From Undaria pinnatifida (taxonomy: Eukaryota; Sar; Phaeophyceae; Laminariales; Alariaceae), in NCBI GenBank assembly GCA_012845835.1, contig JABAKD010000010.1, positions 1,134,501-1,198,500 of the forward strand: a stretch of 64,000 bases of DNA. Direction: 5' to 3'. The notes under the pieces are model-generated. The model did not search any database. It was not told the DNA's origin and worked only from the letters and a program-made list of their open reading frames with translations. Position numbers and translations under genes: made by a program. Shown here piece by piece: positions 26,101 to 37,100 of the stretch (position 1 is its first letter; every line of letters starts with the position of its first letter).

Positions 26101-26842
26101 CCCCCGAATCAGCTCCTCCACCTCTTGCGACCCGCCTAAACCGGTGAGCAAAAAGGGGGAGGGTTCCCAGGCTTCGGGCGCGTCTTCTTCGCGCGTTCAT
26201 TCCGCGGAGAATTTCAAGCTGAAGGACCCGAGCGGTGGTGCCCTCCCCGCGGACCAGAGCGGGCCTCTCCCCATGAGCCGAAAAAAAGCGAGGCAGCTGA
26301 AGCGAAAGGAGAGAGAGGTGAAGCCCGAAGTGCTATCGCCGCGAGCAAGCCTTGCGGAGGCGATCGCCAGGAGCAGCGCGCAACAAGCCGAAGTCGTCGC
26401 CATGCTCGGCCGTCTCAATTTTGCGCTAACCCAAACCATGGAAAGTGACCGGAGGCGGCAGGAGATGGACATGCTGAGGGAACACATTGCCATTGCGGAG
26501 GAGGAGGGGGACGAGGACGAGGTGCAAAAGCTTAGGGCTAAGCGAAGGAGGCTGATGAGGGAGTGTTATGCTGGCGACGCCAACCCCGCCGCTCTCGCTG
26601 CCGGAGGAGAAAACGGTGGCGCCAACGGCGGCGCGAACGGTGGCGCGGGCGAGCTCTTGGACCCGGTACACTTAGGATCGAGGGTTCACCCCGCGGCAAC
26701 GGTGGCAGCAGTGGGCGGCGGAGCAGCAACAATGGGGTGGGAGAACGCGGCCACCATGGGGCTTGTGTCGGCAGAGGGACAGGCGTCCGGTGGAGCCGTA
26801 GGAGCAGCACCGGAATCGGCGGAAGCGTGGCGGCTTCGATGA
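20178..26842 (+). CDS. Unrecognised three-exon protein with coiled-coil and Gly/Ala-rich C-terminus
   Basis: Exons 20178-20520, 21541-21640 and 25720-26842 join in phase (1 then 2) with GT-AG borders and give 521 aa. The start ATG sits in a favourable context (ACCACCATGG). Exons 1 and 2 read as a globular N-terminus (LDWVLARASRLF; KKFYMEDASHTYRKYKDIRD). Exon 3 begins VKPESGVFQTEQEMSDVLQA, then has a charged linker. A basic KKARQLKRKEREVK stretch and a likely coiled coil of about 90 residues follow, then a Gly/Ala/Asn repeat tail. Intron 2 is 4.1 kb and holds an A-tailed repeat copy. The basic plus coiled-coil layout loosely resembles proteins with a C-terminal domain of NAM-associated type, but this is not strong enough for a name. 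The long introns argue against a recent transposon copy. Confidence 0.6.
24290..24415. repeat. Degenerate TAGTATTAGTATTTGTGACG array
   Basis: About six imperfect units of roughly 20 bp built from GTAGTATTAGTA and TTGTGACG. Confidence 0.7.
24978..25066 (+). repeat. A-tailed retroposon-like repeat, copy B (5'-truncated)
   Basis: Matches copy A (11,704-11,850) from GACGCGTATGAAAATACGTG to the end and finishes in an A-rich tail. The first 50 bases of the family are missing. Confidence 0.7.
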
Positions 26843-28898
26843 CGATTTTGACGAGCGGGTGGAGCAGCACCAGCGGCTGTAGGGGGCAGAAACGTCTGTG
26901 GCGATTTCAACAAGACCGAGTGAGGATTTTTAGTTTTTCGAAGTGTTGCGGAGGCGGCAGAAGTGCAACGGCAGCGGAGACTCCTTTTAAGCAGAACAGA
27001 CGGAGGCGTTGCAAATGGTAAGCACCGAACGTCGATGACGTCCAGACTGCATGTTTCTTTTATTGGCAACGGCTGCAACAAGTCACCATGTACCTGATGC
27101 ATGTTTTATTATTAATATTACGCCTTTTGCGATAGATCAGCAGATTCGGTCTTGTTGCGTTACTTCAGTAGATCTATGCTATACGTGTGGCCGTTGGGTT
27201 TGATGTGTAGGATCTTAGGCGGCGTAAGCTATAAGCAGTTACTCCCAGCGACTGCTGTAGATTTCGACGTGTTATTTTTGTCCCGTGGATTGCACTGGAG
27301 TGACGGCGGGAACTCTTGCGCATTTTGGAGCGTTTTGTTCGGTGGAAATGCAATTTCTCTGTTGTAGAACCTGGTCTATTCGCCAATTGCCAGCCGTGAC
27401 GTGGCGAAAGTCTGCAGGTGGGGGGTGTTCGGCATCCGGAAGACGTGCACCAAATCGATTTTCAGCTGCTTGGTTAATGTACCGAGGGTTTTTATTCCCT
27501 GGATGGCGTGTTTCGCCTTAGCTCCTTATGGACTTCAGGGGGGGAAATCGACAATTAATATATGACGATTGTTACAGGATCGGCCACGCGAAGCAACTCG
27601 TGCTGAAGGGGTGGAAGATTGCTAGGTTTGTACCCGAAGTTTAACGCAAGGAAAAATACGAGACGCACGCAGCATGGTACCACTCGTTGAGCTCGTATAG
27701 ACGGCTGATGAGATAGTACATGCCATTTTTTTTGTCGCTATGTCTGGAATCCACAAGGTTTAATCGCTGGTCTGTCTTCCTGTCATGCGACCGAATATTT
27801 GAATTTTTTCCAATCCATTTTCCCCACAATGGGTACTGGGGGGGAGGGGACAGGAGTGATGGCTGGGCAGTTGGAGAGTTATAATGAGGGGAGAGGTGGG
27901 GCTGGTGTGGACTGGATGTTGCCGAAAGACAAACACCTCCTCCCGGAGTTTTAGGGCTGGCATAGGCCATTTACTGTGTTTTTTTTGTGTATCGCTATAT
28001 CTGCCAGTGTGAAGGGGGGGTGTGCAGTAAACCCGCCTGGCTTGGTTTGGCGTCAGCACAAGAGGGGAAATATTAGGAGCTTAACGTCCCACCTGAGCAG
28101 CAGGGAGGCGTCATGCTTCGTTCCGGCCCCTGTCGCTTGTGTTTTTGATCAGAATTGCATGACCTCGTAGTAGTGGTGCAATGGCCGACCGTAGTGTTTA
28201 TTGGTGTTGTCGGATACAGCGAATCGAGTACAGTGTTTTGCGGGTAGTAGAGATGGAAGCTCTAAGGGGCACGCTGGGGAGGAGGACACCAATAATAGTA
28301 GTAGCGCGTGCAGCCGTCATGGCTTGGATGCACTTTGGCGTGTGGAATTGATTTCTACTACTGTCGTAGGCTGAACATAAGGGGGGACGTTGTTTGGTGG
28401 CCACCGACCGCCATGCACTCTTTTTTGTGCTTGTACGCTCCCTACAAGCAGTACAGCCAAATTAATAAATAATACGTAATCACCTCGAAAAATGCACATG
28501 GTGATGTGTTTTGCTTCTTGTGTTCCCATTTTTTGACAAGCGTGCTTGCTCAAGGGGGTTCAAGTCGCATTATGACACTGCCGACCTGTCCCCTTCGACA
28601 CCCAAGGCAAACTTGCCCTTGGTAGATGAGAAAAGGGCCTTTTATATCATGTATACCAGGTACCTGATATGTGCTATAGACTGCGCGGGGGGATAGAGAC
28701 CGCGCACTGGTCTTTGCTAAGAGTTGTTTTTTTGGCGATGTATATGGTAAAGCTCGCACCGGCAGTCGAGTCGATCAGCGGCGAGGTTCAAGGCCGCGGA
28801 TACCGAACGACGACGGGGAGACTGCTGTGCTGTTTCATTTGATGTGTAATTCGTGCGTACTATTCCTTGCCAGGGGTGTACAAACGCACTGGCGTACG
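26843..28898. other. Intergenic region without a recognised gene
   Basis: Short open frames on both strands lack splice context or protein character. The region ends at the left inverted repeat of the TIR element. Confidence 0.45.
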
Positions 28899-28923
28899 GT
28901 ACTGGGCCCTGTTTAGTGCCGGT
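28899..28923. repeat. Left terminal inverted repeat
   Basis: 25 bases identical to the reverse complement of 32,420-32,444. Confidence 0.85.
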
Positions 28924-29520
28924 ACGTGCACAGAGCGTTCACCGGCACTAAACCGGGCTCCCGGCACTATCGCGAATAGTGCCAAAACGGCACTTTTGGG
29001 GGCTGACCAAACCCTCATTAGTGCCGGTACTGGCACTTATAAGGTTGTGTTCGATTTATGGTGTAGCGCCCACGCTTGCGGGGTCACCAGAAAACGAAAT
29101 GGATCGATACTACTACTGCTGTTGAGTGAAGTTCCAGCGTGGGCGTGGGCAGACTTTCTTTCCTGCGACACGTGTGGTTCCAACCTGTGGAGCCCACAAG
29201 AGTTTGTTGTAAAATAAGATACAGTAGTTTTCGGGCTACAGCCTCACCAGGACTAGTCGACGGCGAAAGTAAGACACTACCAGGTGGTCCACGTCATGCA
29301 CCCGAGTAAGCCGTGACGGCACAAACTGCTTGTAAAGCACGCGTTCGTACAAAGCTAAATCCCACTCCTCGTTGCCCACTTCGATGTTGCAGAATTAAAA
29401 CGAAGAAAAAAAATAACACTCCAAAACAAGGGCGCACAAAAAAAAAAATCCTGGACACCTACCTCCAGTTTTTGCATTTGATCGGCAGGGAGGGGGGGGG
29501 TCTGCCAGCAGACATAATCC

Positions 29521-29586
29521 TATATAAAGGACTATGCAACTCTAATTCCTATATAAAGAACCATGCAACACTAATTCCTATATAAA
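29521..29586 (+). promoter_or_regulatory. Three tandem TATATAAA boxes
   Basis: TATATAAA occurs at 29,521, 29,550 and 29,579, exactly 29 bases apart, within a tandem unit (CTAATTCC, TATATAAA, CATGCAAC). The last box is 59 bases before the ATG at 29,638 that could start the zinc-finger gene. Promoter role is inferred. Confidence 0.5.
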
Positions 29587-29637
29587 ACAAAGTGACTTGG
29601 CCATAGACTAGGCACTGGGTGCCACCCACGGCGGAAA

Positions 29638-31128
29638 ATGGGTTTAGTCGAACAAGAGGCGAACCCTCGGCAACGTAGGTGTGAGGTCAGTGACACTTGG
29701 TGCCACTACTGTACGGGCGTAGTACATCGTCCTCGAGACGCCGCCGACACCACGAGATCGAACCGGGCCAGTACACAAGCTTGCACAAGCCGACACAACG
29801 GCATCCGGCAAGCCCCACCCGCTCCCTCTTCATGCTGACCTCACCCATGCATCAGAAGGGGCTGGAGCATCGAATACGGCCTCCTCGTCGTGCATTGGGG
29901 GGAAAGTCGTCTGCACGTTCTGTTCCAAGGAGATTCTGGTGTCAAGAATGCGGCTTCATGTTGCGGGGCACATCCTTGACAAGGTGGGCTGTGCATTCAA
30001 TTTAATCCAATACTCTATGTATGTAGTCTAGACTACATAGTCTTTGCTGCAATCTCAGAATCTTCGAACGTGCAATACACGGAACGCGTCGGAGTTCCTG
30101 ACCTACATTCCGTACTGCGTTCCGTACACCAATCACGCAGGGCTTGATGGGGAGCGGCACGTGTGGATTCTGCGGCCGAAACGACGGCTGTAAGTCCTGG
30201 GTGCACGCACCACAGACTGGCAAAGCAGCGCCGCGGATACATTCCAGATGCCAGCTCGCGCCGAGACTGGCCAAAAGCCAAGGTCCAATCGCCTCAATAA
30301 CTCTGAGGTCGGCACTCCGATCCACGCCGACTTCGCCGTGCACTAATGCGCCGCTGAAGTGCATATTCTGTGATAACCACTGGGAGTGGAAATACTCTAT
30401 GAATGACCACGTGGAAACACAGCACACCGGAGAAGTGAGGATGAGGAAGGATGATTCGGTCGGCCAAGATTTCCTCAAGAGCATCGTCGTCAGCGAGGAT
30501 GAGAAAACCGCTGTGAAAGTAAGCCTACAAAAGGATCTAAAAAAAAAGCGTGGGGCGCGTGGTACTCAAACAACCACGGTGATAGTCCGTGGGAAACGCA
30601 AAGGCGGGAGTACCAGAAATCCCGTAGACGACTCCGGCGCTTCGGGCGAATCAAGCGATGGCGACAGGGACGGCGATGATGGAGACGGCGAGGAGGAGGA
30701 GGAGGAGGAGGAGGAGGAGGAGGAGGAGGAGGAGGAGGAGGAGGAGGAGGACGAGGAGGAGGAGGACGAGGCGGGGGGGGGGGGCGGGGGCAGCCGTGGG
30801 GCGTGCCTCTGGCGTAGCCCCAGGCCAACGCAGGACAAGTCGGGTCAGGCGGAAGAAAAAGATGTGGGGAGAAGAGGAATCGGAGGAGGAAGAGGAAGAG
30901 GAAGAAGAAGAAGAGGAGGAAGAGGAAGAGGAAGAGGAAGAGAAAGAGGAAGTGGCAGAAGAAGAGAAAGTAGAATTGGAAAACGAAAACGAAGAAGAAG
31001 AGCCTTGCGGGGAGGGGGCGGGGGCGGCCGAGGGTTCGGCTGGCGGGGCTGCCTCAAATGTGATTTTAGGCGTAAGCAGTCTTGGCCGGGTTAGGTATAA
31101 GAAAAGATCGTGGGAGCAAGTAGAGTGA
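29638..31128 (+). CDS. Zinc-finger protein with long acidic tracts, probably frameshifted
   Basis: Two exons are clear: one ends at 29,983 and the next begins at 30,141 (intron of 157 bases, phase 0). The first carries a C2H2 finger (CTFC, 11 residues, HVAGH). The second carries a Cys/His cluster (CGFCGRNDGC ... HSRC) and a second C2H2-like finger (CIFC, 12 residues, HVETQH), then a basic linker and a run of about 20 Glu. At a 12-base G run (30,773-30,784) the likely frame shifts. The frame that continues has a second Glu-rich tract (30,876-31,005) and a well-formed end, SWEQVE and stop at 31,128; staying in frame gives an Arg/Gly-rich tail to 31,094. The 5' end is unsettled: ATG 29,638 needs at least one more splice. 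It sits inside the TIR element, so it may be an element-encoded DNA-binding protein. Function is unknown. Confidence 0.5.
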
Positions 31129-31940
31129 GACGAGGAGAGAGGAGAGCCCTGCTTCGGGCGGGAGAGCTGATGCGGGCAGTTTCTGCAAACACCTGAAGGT
31201 GTCCGTCTATGATCGCAGGGAATATTATTATTGTTGCACGGCCGAAATCGGCCATTTTTTCATGTTTCTCCAACGGCCGATCTTGGCCGTTCGGGCAAAA
31301 AGGGGGAGGGGGGGGAAGCTTGGAGGGGAGGCGGGGGAGCAACGACAAATAGCAAGCAATATCATCTGCTTCACTACTACCACCGTGTTGTACTGTCTGT
31401 CTGTGGCGTCCATTTAATCCAAGTTTGATACAACATGCGTGAGGCCTTTTCCAGAAAGCAAGATTAGAACAGGACTTGACACAGCAAAACACGCTTGTGT
31501 ACGGTAAAACCTTGCAAAAGTCTTAACCCCCGTCGATGGTGCTCCATGGTGCTTTCTTGATGACCAAAAAGCCACAAGACGACGTTAAACGGCCTCAACA
31601 TTCGACGAAACTCAGGGAAAAAAAGACATTTTTTTCAGCGTCGGACCCGGGGGGGGGGGGGGGGGGGGGGGGGGGTAGGTAGGTGTCCGGGATTTTTTTT
31701 TTTTGTGCGCCCTTGCTCCAAAAAGCGCACCAAAGACAACAATGAAACACACTGCAACTACTACAACAGCTGTAAACCCCCGCCCTCACTACGTCGGGAC
31801 AAATTCTCTCCTGTCTGCCTGGCGCACCCGCTTCGATGTTGCAAGAAGAAGAAGAAAAAAAGACGAGCACGACAGGCAGCGCACCGCAAAAATCAAACAA
31901 CCATTACTTCTTACTCCCCCCATTCGTGGCCTTCGGGCGT
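31129..31940. other. Non-coding interior of the TIR element
   Basis: Lies between the convergent zinc-finger genes. It contains a G run of 27 bases (31,649-31,675) and no convincing coding sequence. Confidence 0.5.
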
Positions 31941-32162
31941 TTAGAATTGTGCCCTCCCAGCGCTGTCTGCTGCTGGCGCTTTGCGCTTGCCGGCCTTGGC
32001 GACGCACGCGCTGCAGATGCGGTGATTTTCGTTGTCATTGTCAACCACGCTGCCGCAAATGCCGTGCAGCCGCCCGCCACATCCTCCCTGGCAGCCGTGG
32101 CCATGAGGGTCGTGCGGCGTTGTGTCTGGTTGAGCGCACAGTTCATCTTCCGCACATGGCAT
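31941..32162 (-). CDS. Small Cys/His-rich protein, zinc-binding (PHD/RING-like pattern)
   Basis: A 73-aa frame from ATG at 32,162. The pattern is CQGGC, then GRLHGIC (H-x2-C), a polar acidic loop, then RICSAC (C-x2-C), preceded by CAEDELC; a basic tail KAGKRKAP follows. The cysteines and histidine suit a small cross-braced zinc finger of the kind often attached to transposon proteins. The frame stays open upstream of the ATG to about 32,215, so a further 5' exon is possible. It lies inside the TIR element beside the right subterminal repeats and converges with the C2H2-type gene. I do not know its function. Confidence 0.45.
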   Translation of the reverse strand: MPCAEDELCAQPDTTPHDPHGHGCQGGCGGRLHGICGSVVDNDNENHRICSACVAKAGKRKAPAADSAGRAQF

Positions 32163-32419
32163 GGTACGCCCCTGCGTAGAGCTGTTCGGGTCTGCAGCAG
32201 CACGTATACCCTATTATTTCTCTGTGTGGAGTCTGTCTTCTGCCTGGTTGTATGTGCGTGTTCGCGCGCGCAGGGTAACCGGCACTATTGGGGGTGACAG
32301 CGGCGCCGAACCGGCACTATACCGGGCAAGCTCTCAATAGTGCCGGTCTGGCACTATTCAGAGCTCCGTCTGTGTCCAGAGATTTTACCCGCACTATACC
32401 GGGCACCTGGCACTATTCA

Positions 32420-32444
32420 ACCGGCACTAAACAGGGCCCAGTAC
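32420..32444. repeat. Right terminal inverted repeat
   Basis: 25 bases identical to the reverse complement of 28,899-28,923, flanked inward by further CCGGCACTA motifs. Confidence 0.85.
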
Positions 32445-34102
32445 TACTGTAGCCCCAATGCTCCGATGTCCGATGTTAGTGATTCTTTTACTCGCACGAT
32501 GAAGAAAGTAGAAACATTTCAGCCTGTTCGGTTTGCATTATTACTCTAGTCTAAAGATGCAACTTTCACATGCGGCCTAATTATGAATTGCTGTGCTTGT
32601 TTCATTCGCCCCACCCACGCTGATACCCCCGCGTGTGCGTGCCAAGGATGGCCTCACTGCTTTTTTTCATTGGATAGGTTAGGACGAGTCAAACAGGAAG
32701 CGGAGTAGATCTCCGCTTGTCACATTGGCGCCACTACTAGTCTGCGTATTATATAGAATATATACTATGTAGTCTAGACTAAATATTATGGTACATGTAT
32801 AATAAATAACTACTCACGGCTGACGTCCTTGAAATGTTTTTAAAATATGTAAACTATACTCGTAGTCTATAGTCTATATATGTGTTTGTTTTCTAATAGA
32901 ACAATATTATATATGACCCCTTCCATTATGAAAAAACTCACCCACATAGACTAGTAGTAGTCTATTATTATTATATTATTACAAGTACCAACAACGCAGC
33001 TTGCAAAGATGAGTATCGACCCGAAATTCGTCGAACTCACGGCTGACGTCCTTGATTTTTTTTTATAAAATACATGTCAGTTTGCTCATCAACAAGCTGA
33101 GAGGGAGGGCCGATGCGATGCCGTCGTGTGAGGGACTACGACGGTGTGCGAGCTGTGTGAGTGGGTGCGCGGGGAAGAATATCAAAGAAGGACACGATCA
33201 TACGCATGGATGGTGTCGTGGTCCAACACAACTGTAACTATGGTTACGAAGGGTACGTTACTCGTGCAAGAACGTTTTAGGCGTCACCATCAACTTGTTG
33301 TGTTGTTGCCGTCTCATCAGCTCTCCTCCATCAATCAATTGTCATACAGCAGCAGTACAAAAAAAAAAGTCAAGTGGCCTGAAGGAAGACTTAAGCGGAC
33401 TCAAGAAGAAGTAAGTGGCTCATCGATCATCTAGGAATCGGTATTATTCAAGAAAATGACTTCAAGAACTTCTGAATTGCATAAAAATTCGTGTATAATA
33501 GCTGATTTTGTTTCACCCGCTACGCGGTGGAGGCGCAATGCGTAATGCCGTAACGATGGGCTTTGTTGTCGATCATTCGTCCGACCGTTCGAAATATGAA
33601 CAAGCCGGCAAGCCCGCTAATCGACCAAACTTAGGCCACAGCGAGCACCCGTAACAACAATGTGCAACCTCGGGAAATTGACGTTGAGACTGCCGTCGAT
33701 CAATCGCAAAACCTGACCCTCGTCCGAAGAAAATGTGCACCAAGGTATGAAGCCACCAATAATTAGCGCTTACCAGCTACGACGTACGTACTTGCAGCAG
33801 CTCATTGCTCCGTTCAGGTAGCGTCGTCGTATCGTAATTTCTCCGACATCGTTTTGCTCGTAATTCGTATTTTGTAACTGCCCAACGTCTCCAACCGGCA
33901 CCCTCACACAGAATGGTAAACAAGCCTCGCATATTCGATGACAACCTATCATTTCATGTCCCCGACCCCCTTGACTTGGCAGGCGTTTATGTAATATCGA
34001 GTGGTGGCTTTGCGGCCGTGGGTTCTCCAGTCCCCCTGCTAGGTGCTCGTCGTCAAGTTAGTAGACCCCTGCAGGCTCCGGTGCCTGAGAGGTCTCGCAA
34101 AT
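32445..34102. other. AT-rich intergenic region with duplicated coding-like fragment
   Basis: Contains two copies (near 32,811 and 33,009) of a fragment that starts as an open frame reading SIDPKFVELTADVL, plus AT-rich sequence. No full gene was recognised. Confidence 0.45.
33009..33078 (+). repeat. Coding-like dispersed fragment (M-SIDPKFVELTADVL)
   Basis: ATG followed by 15 codons, then a T-rich stretch. A 33-base core (33,022-33,054) is present without mismatch on the minus strand at 51,113-51,145. A shorter copy of the right half lies at 32,815-32,838. It looks like the 5' exon of a gene that has been copied. The parent gene is not in the window. Confidence 0.5.
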
Positions 34103-37100
34103 ATGAAGGCACGTGGTGGTATTGTGTGTCGTGGGTTTTTGTTTGACGGTATGGTAGGTTGAAGGCAAAATGTTGAGACGGTTGTTTGCGGCGGCAGACA
34201 GGGGTGCTGCCGTGCCGAGGAGGAGGAATGGTCTATAAGGATTGCAAGCAATGGAACGCATCTTGGACGACGCAAAGCTGAACCGCGAGGTTACCTCAGG
34301 CAATCTAAGGGTGGTGTTTTGATGGCGAGGCTGTGTGCTTGGTGATGCTTACTATCTTCTTCCCTCTTGCTTGCTTGCCGTCTGCATGTCTGCCTGTCTT
34401 ACGTCTGTCCTCTTGTGGGTGGTTCAATTTTGCTCCTGGTGATTGTGGAAACAGCTCAACATTGCTTCGCCCGCAACGGGCTCGCAGATGTTCATCGAAA
34501 TCGACGACGAGAAGAAGCTGTGAGTGTTCCTGGCGAAATGTTTTCTCAGTGTGTGTATATGTGTCCATCCTGTGTCAGTGCTAGCGCTTTTCGTGTCTTG
34601 GTGTGCTAGCAGAGCTGTCCTGGGGTTGGCCACGATGTACCAGTACCAGCACGAGTATTATTGATAGTAGACATTTGATGGAACCTTGTACGAACCAGGT
34701 ACACTGCTGTACCGCTGCTGCGGTACCAAAAGCATTCGTGTATTAATAGTTGAACTGCTGTCGAGTCGAGTCGTTGGCCGTGCTTGGCTTGGACTGGGCA
34801 CTGGACATCTTATACCATGGTTGTATTAAAGGGTCCACACGTGCAAGCCGAGTAATAAATGGTACATATGGCACCTACCTTTGATGCTGGCGAAGGCTTT
34901 TGGGTGAGCGGCCCAATACTCTCCAACTACATTTTTTTTTTTTTTTTTTTTTTTTTTTAGCACACTTTTCACTTTGCAGCTTCTGGACAAGCCGTGGTCA
35001 CAGGTGTCATCCCTTCTCCTCCCCGGTTCTTGCCTTCAATTTTTATCGCGCATAGGGTTCAGCAATCCCACTGCTCGTCGATTGTTCATCGAAGAATGTT
35101 GCTAACTCACGCTCTCGCGCTTTCCGCAAGTCAATTTGTGCACAAGAAAAAGTCCCAACGAATTTATACGAGTATGCACTCGGCGCGGCTCGAACTCACG
35201 AAACTGACCTATACCAGGCTCGAGGATAACCTGATACGCCACCGGGGCGACCGGTTACAATATATAGGCACGGCCCCTTCTCGTAATACGGAACGCTTCC
35301 GTCGGGGGCGAGCTCTACCAGGTATCACGGTACTCCATATTCGCAGTCCACCTGGTAATACCTTGTCCTAGATGTTGTCTCACAACAGCCATTGCAGCAG
35401 AAGAGCTTACCAGGTACTTGGTACACTAGTACTGCTGTTCTTGTTGTATGTACATATCATAATTTCGGTCAACGTCAATAAATGTGGTCTGTGATCGGCG
35501 TGATCTCACACTGCACTGCGCACGTCCTCTCCTCGCTTCTCTGTGTTTTGCCGCTCTCGCTTTGTTGCTCCAACTTGGTTTCTGATATTGGAATGGTCAT
35601 CAGCCGCGCCCTTTACGACAAGCGCATCTCGCAGGAGGTGGATGGCGAGGCTCTCGGGGATGAGTTCGCCGGATACGTGAGTGCCGCAGCCAGGAACTGC
35701 TCAGTTTTTTGTTATCCATTTTTAGTTGATACCAGTGGCTGGTACGTACATGTACCGGGCACCCTGGGGGACACCAGCTTCGAGTACATGCGATACGCTG
35801 TGTTCCTTGTGGCTACTCTATACTGGTGCTGGCGGGTAGGACCATGTTTATTTACCCGTTAAATATCTGTAAAGGGTAAGGGTTGCTATCGGCCCAGCAC
35901 CATGTTTTTAAACACTTTTTCTGAAGGGTAGCTATCGGCCCGTTTATAACGAGCCATCGAGCTCAATGACACCCTCTTTTGTGTAAAACAGCGTTGCGCT
36001 TCTGGATCCTAGTTTGTTTGGTGTCTGCTCTGGAATGTACCAGGCACCCTCGGGGACACCAGCTTCGAGTAAGTGATACTGCTGCGTTCCTTGTGGCTAC
36101 TCTACTGGTGCTGTCTGGTAGCACCATGATTATTTACCCGTTTAATGCCTGTAAAGGGTAAGGGTTAGAAGAGATGCTATCGGCCCAGCACCATGTTTTC
36201 AGACACTTTTTCTGAAGGGTTGCTATGGGCCCGTTTATAAGGATCCGTCGAGCTCAATGACATCCTCTTTTGTGTACAAAAGCGTTGCGCCTCTGGATCC
36301 TAGTTTGTTTGGTGTCTGCTCTGGACGGCGGGGTTTCGATATCCGCGGCTTTTTGCGTGCTGTTTTTGCTCCTTGTGGTGGCTCTTGTGCTATTGTGTCT
36401 CTGGCTCCAAGGACCTGCTGTAGCTCGTAGTCTCCCATGTGGACACAAGATCGTGTTCGTCTTCGTAGAATGCTCCGTTTCAGTACGTCATCAATCCGAG
36501 AAGGCGTAAGCCTGCAAAGCAACTCCTCATGGAGACAGAGCTAGTCTGACTTCAAAAACGATCGAAGCAAAGTGTACGTCGACGATTCCGGTACATCACT
36601 TCAGTGTCGACAGTGTCGACTCGAAGCGTCGACAAGTCAAGTTGATACCAAGGTTTACAGGTGACACGATACGCCCCTAGCTGTCACGTTATACCAGCCC
36701 ACGACAAGGCCAGCACTTGTCCGCCAATATGCATCAGTTGGACAGTTCTCTAATCGGGGTACTTACTCACCACTGTACCATCGACACCAGTCGGATGTGG
36801 TGCCCCGGTACCCTAGATTGTACCAGATACACCATACTCTGCTAACCGTTAGAAGGGTGGTCAAGGTACAGCAGCTGCTGAGGAGGGTCGGTCTCTCGCA
36901 CTCGCCGCCTGTAGTGGGAAGCCAGAGGTGATGGTATGGTGTGTGAATACCGGGTGGCTATACACCGGTTTCATACGGTGTTAATCTGCCCGTTATCCGA
37001 AAACCGAAACACCACTAGTTGCCCGCCACAGGTTGTGTTACCTAATACGGAAAACCAACCGTCCTCAGCGGCGATAGTACAGGACACCTGAAAAGAAACA

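Larger units (their letters stand above)
28899..32444. mobile_element. 3.5-kb TIR element carrying two zinc-finger-type genes
   Basis: Perfect 25-bp inverted repeats lie at 28,899-28,923 and 32,420-32,444; the core is CTGGGCCCTGTTTAGTGCCG. Inside each end the motif GGCACTA or its complement recurs many times (28,933-29,040; 32,279-32,444), as expected for transposase-binding subterminal repeats. The repeat ends in GTAC on both sides, so the target duplication may be TA or GTAC. The cargo is a C2H2-type gene with acidic C-terminus (+, 29.6-31.1 kb) and a small Cys/His-rich ORF (-, 31.9-32.2 kb), which converge. No DDE-transposase motif was seen. The outer CAGGGGTGTAC at 28,871 resembles a hAT terminus, but no matching 8-bp duplication was found. 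It may be a non-autonomous or degraded element. Confidence 0.75.

Noticed and set aside
30490-30838. Poly-Ser and poly-Pro frames on the minus strand
   Set aside because: Antisense reading of the GAG (poly-Glu) tract in the zinc-finger gene.
28871-32460. hAT-type ends for the TIR element (CAGGGGTGTAC on the left)
   Set aside because: The right side reads TAGCCCCAATG, only a partial match, and no 8-bp target duplication was found. The perfect inverted repeat begins 28 bases further in.
35175-35260. tRNA-like A and B boxes on the minus strand (TGGCGTATCAGG; GAGTTCGAGCC)
   Set aside because: Spacing is plausible, but acceptor and anticodon stems do not pair by eye. At most a degenerate tRNA-derived repeat.
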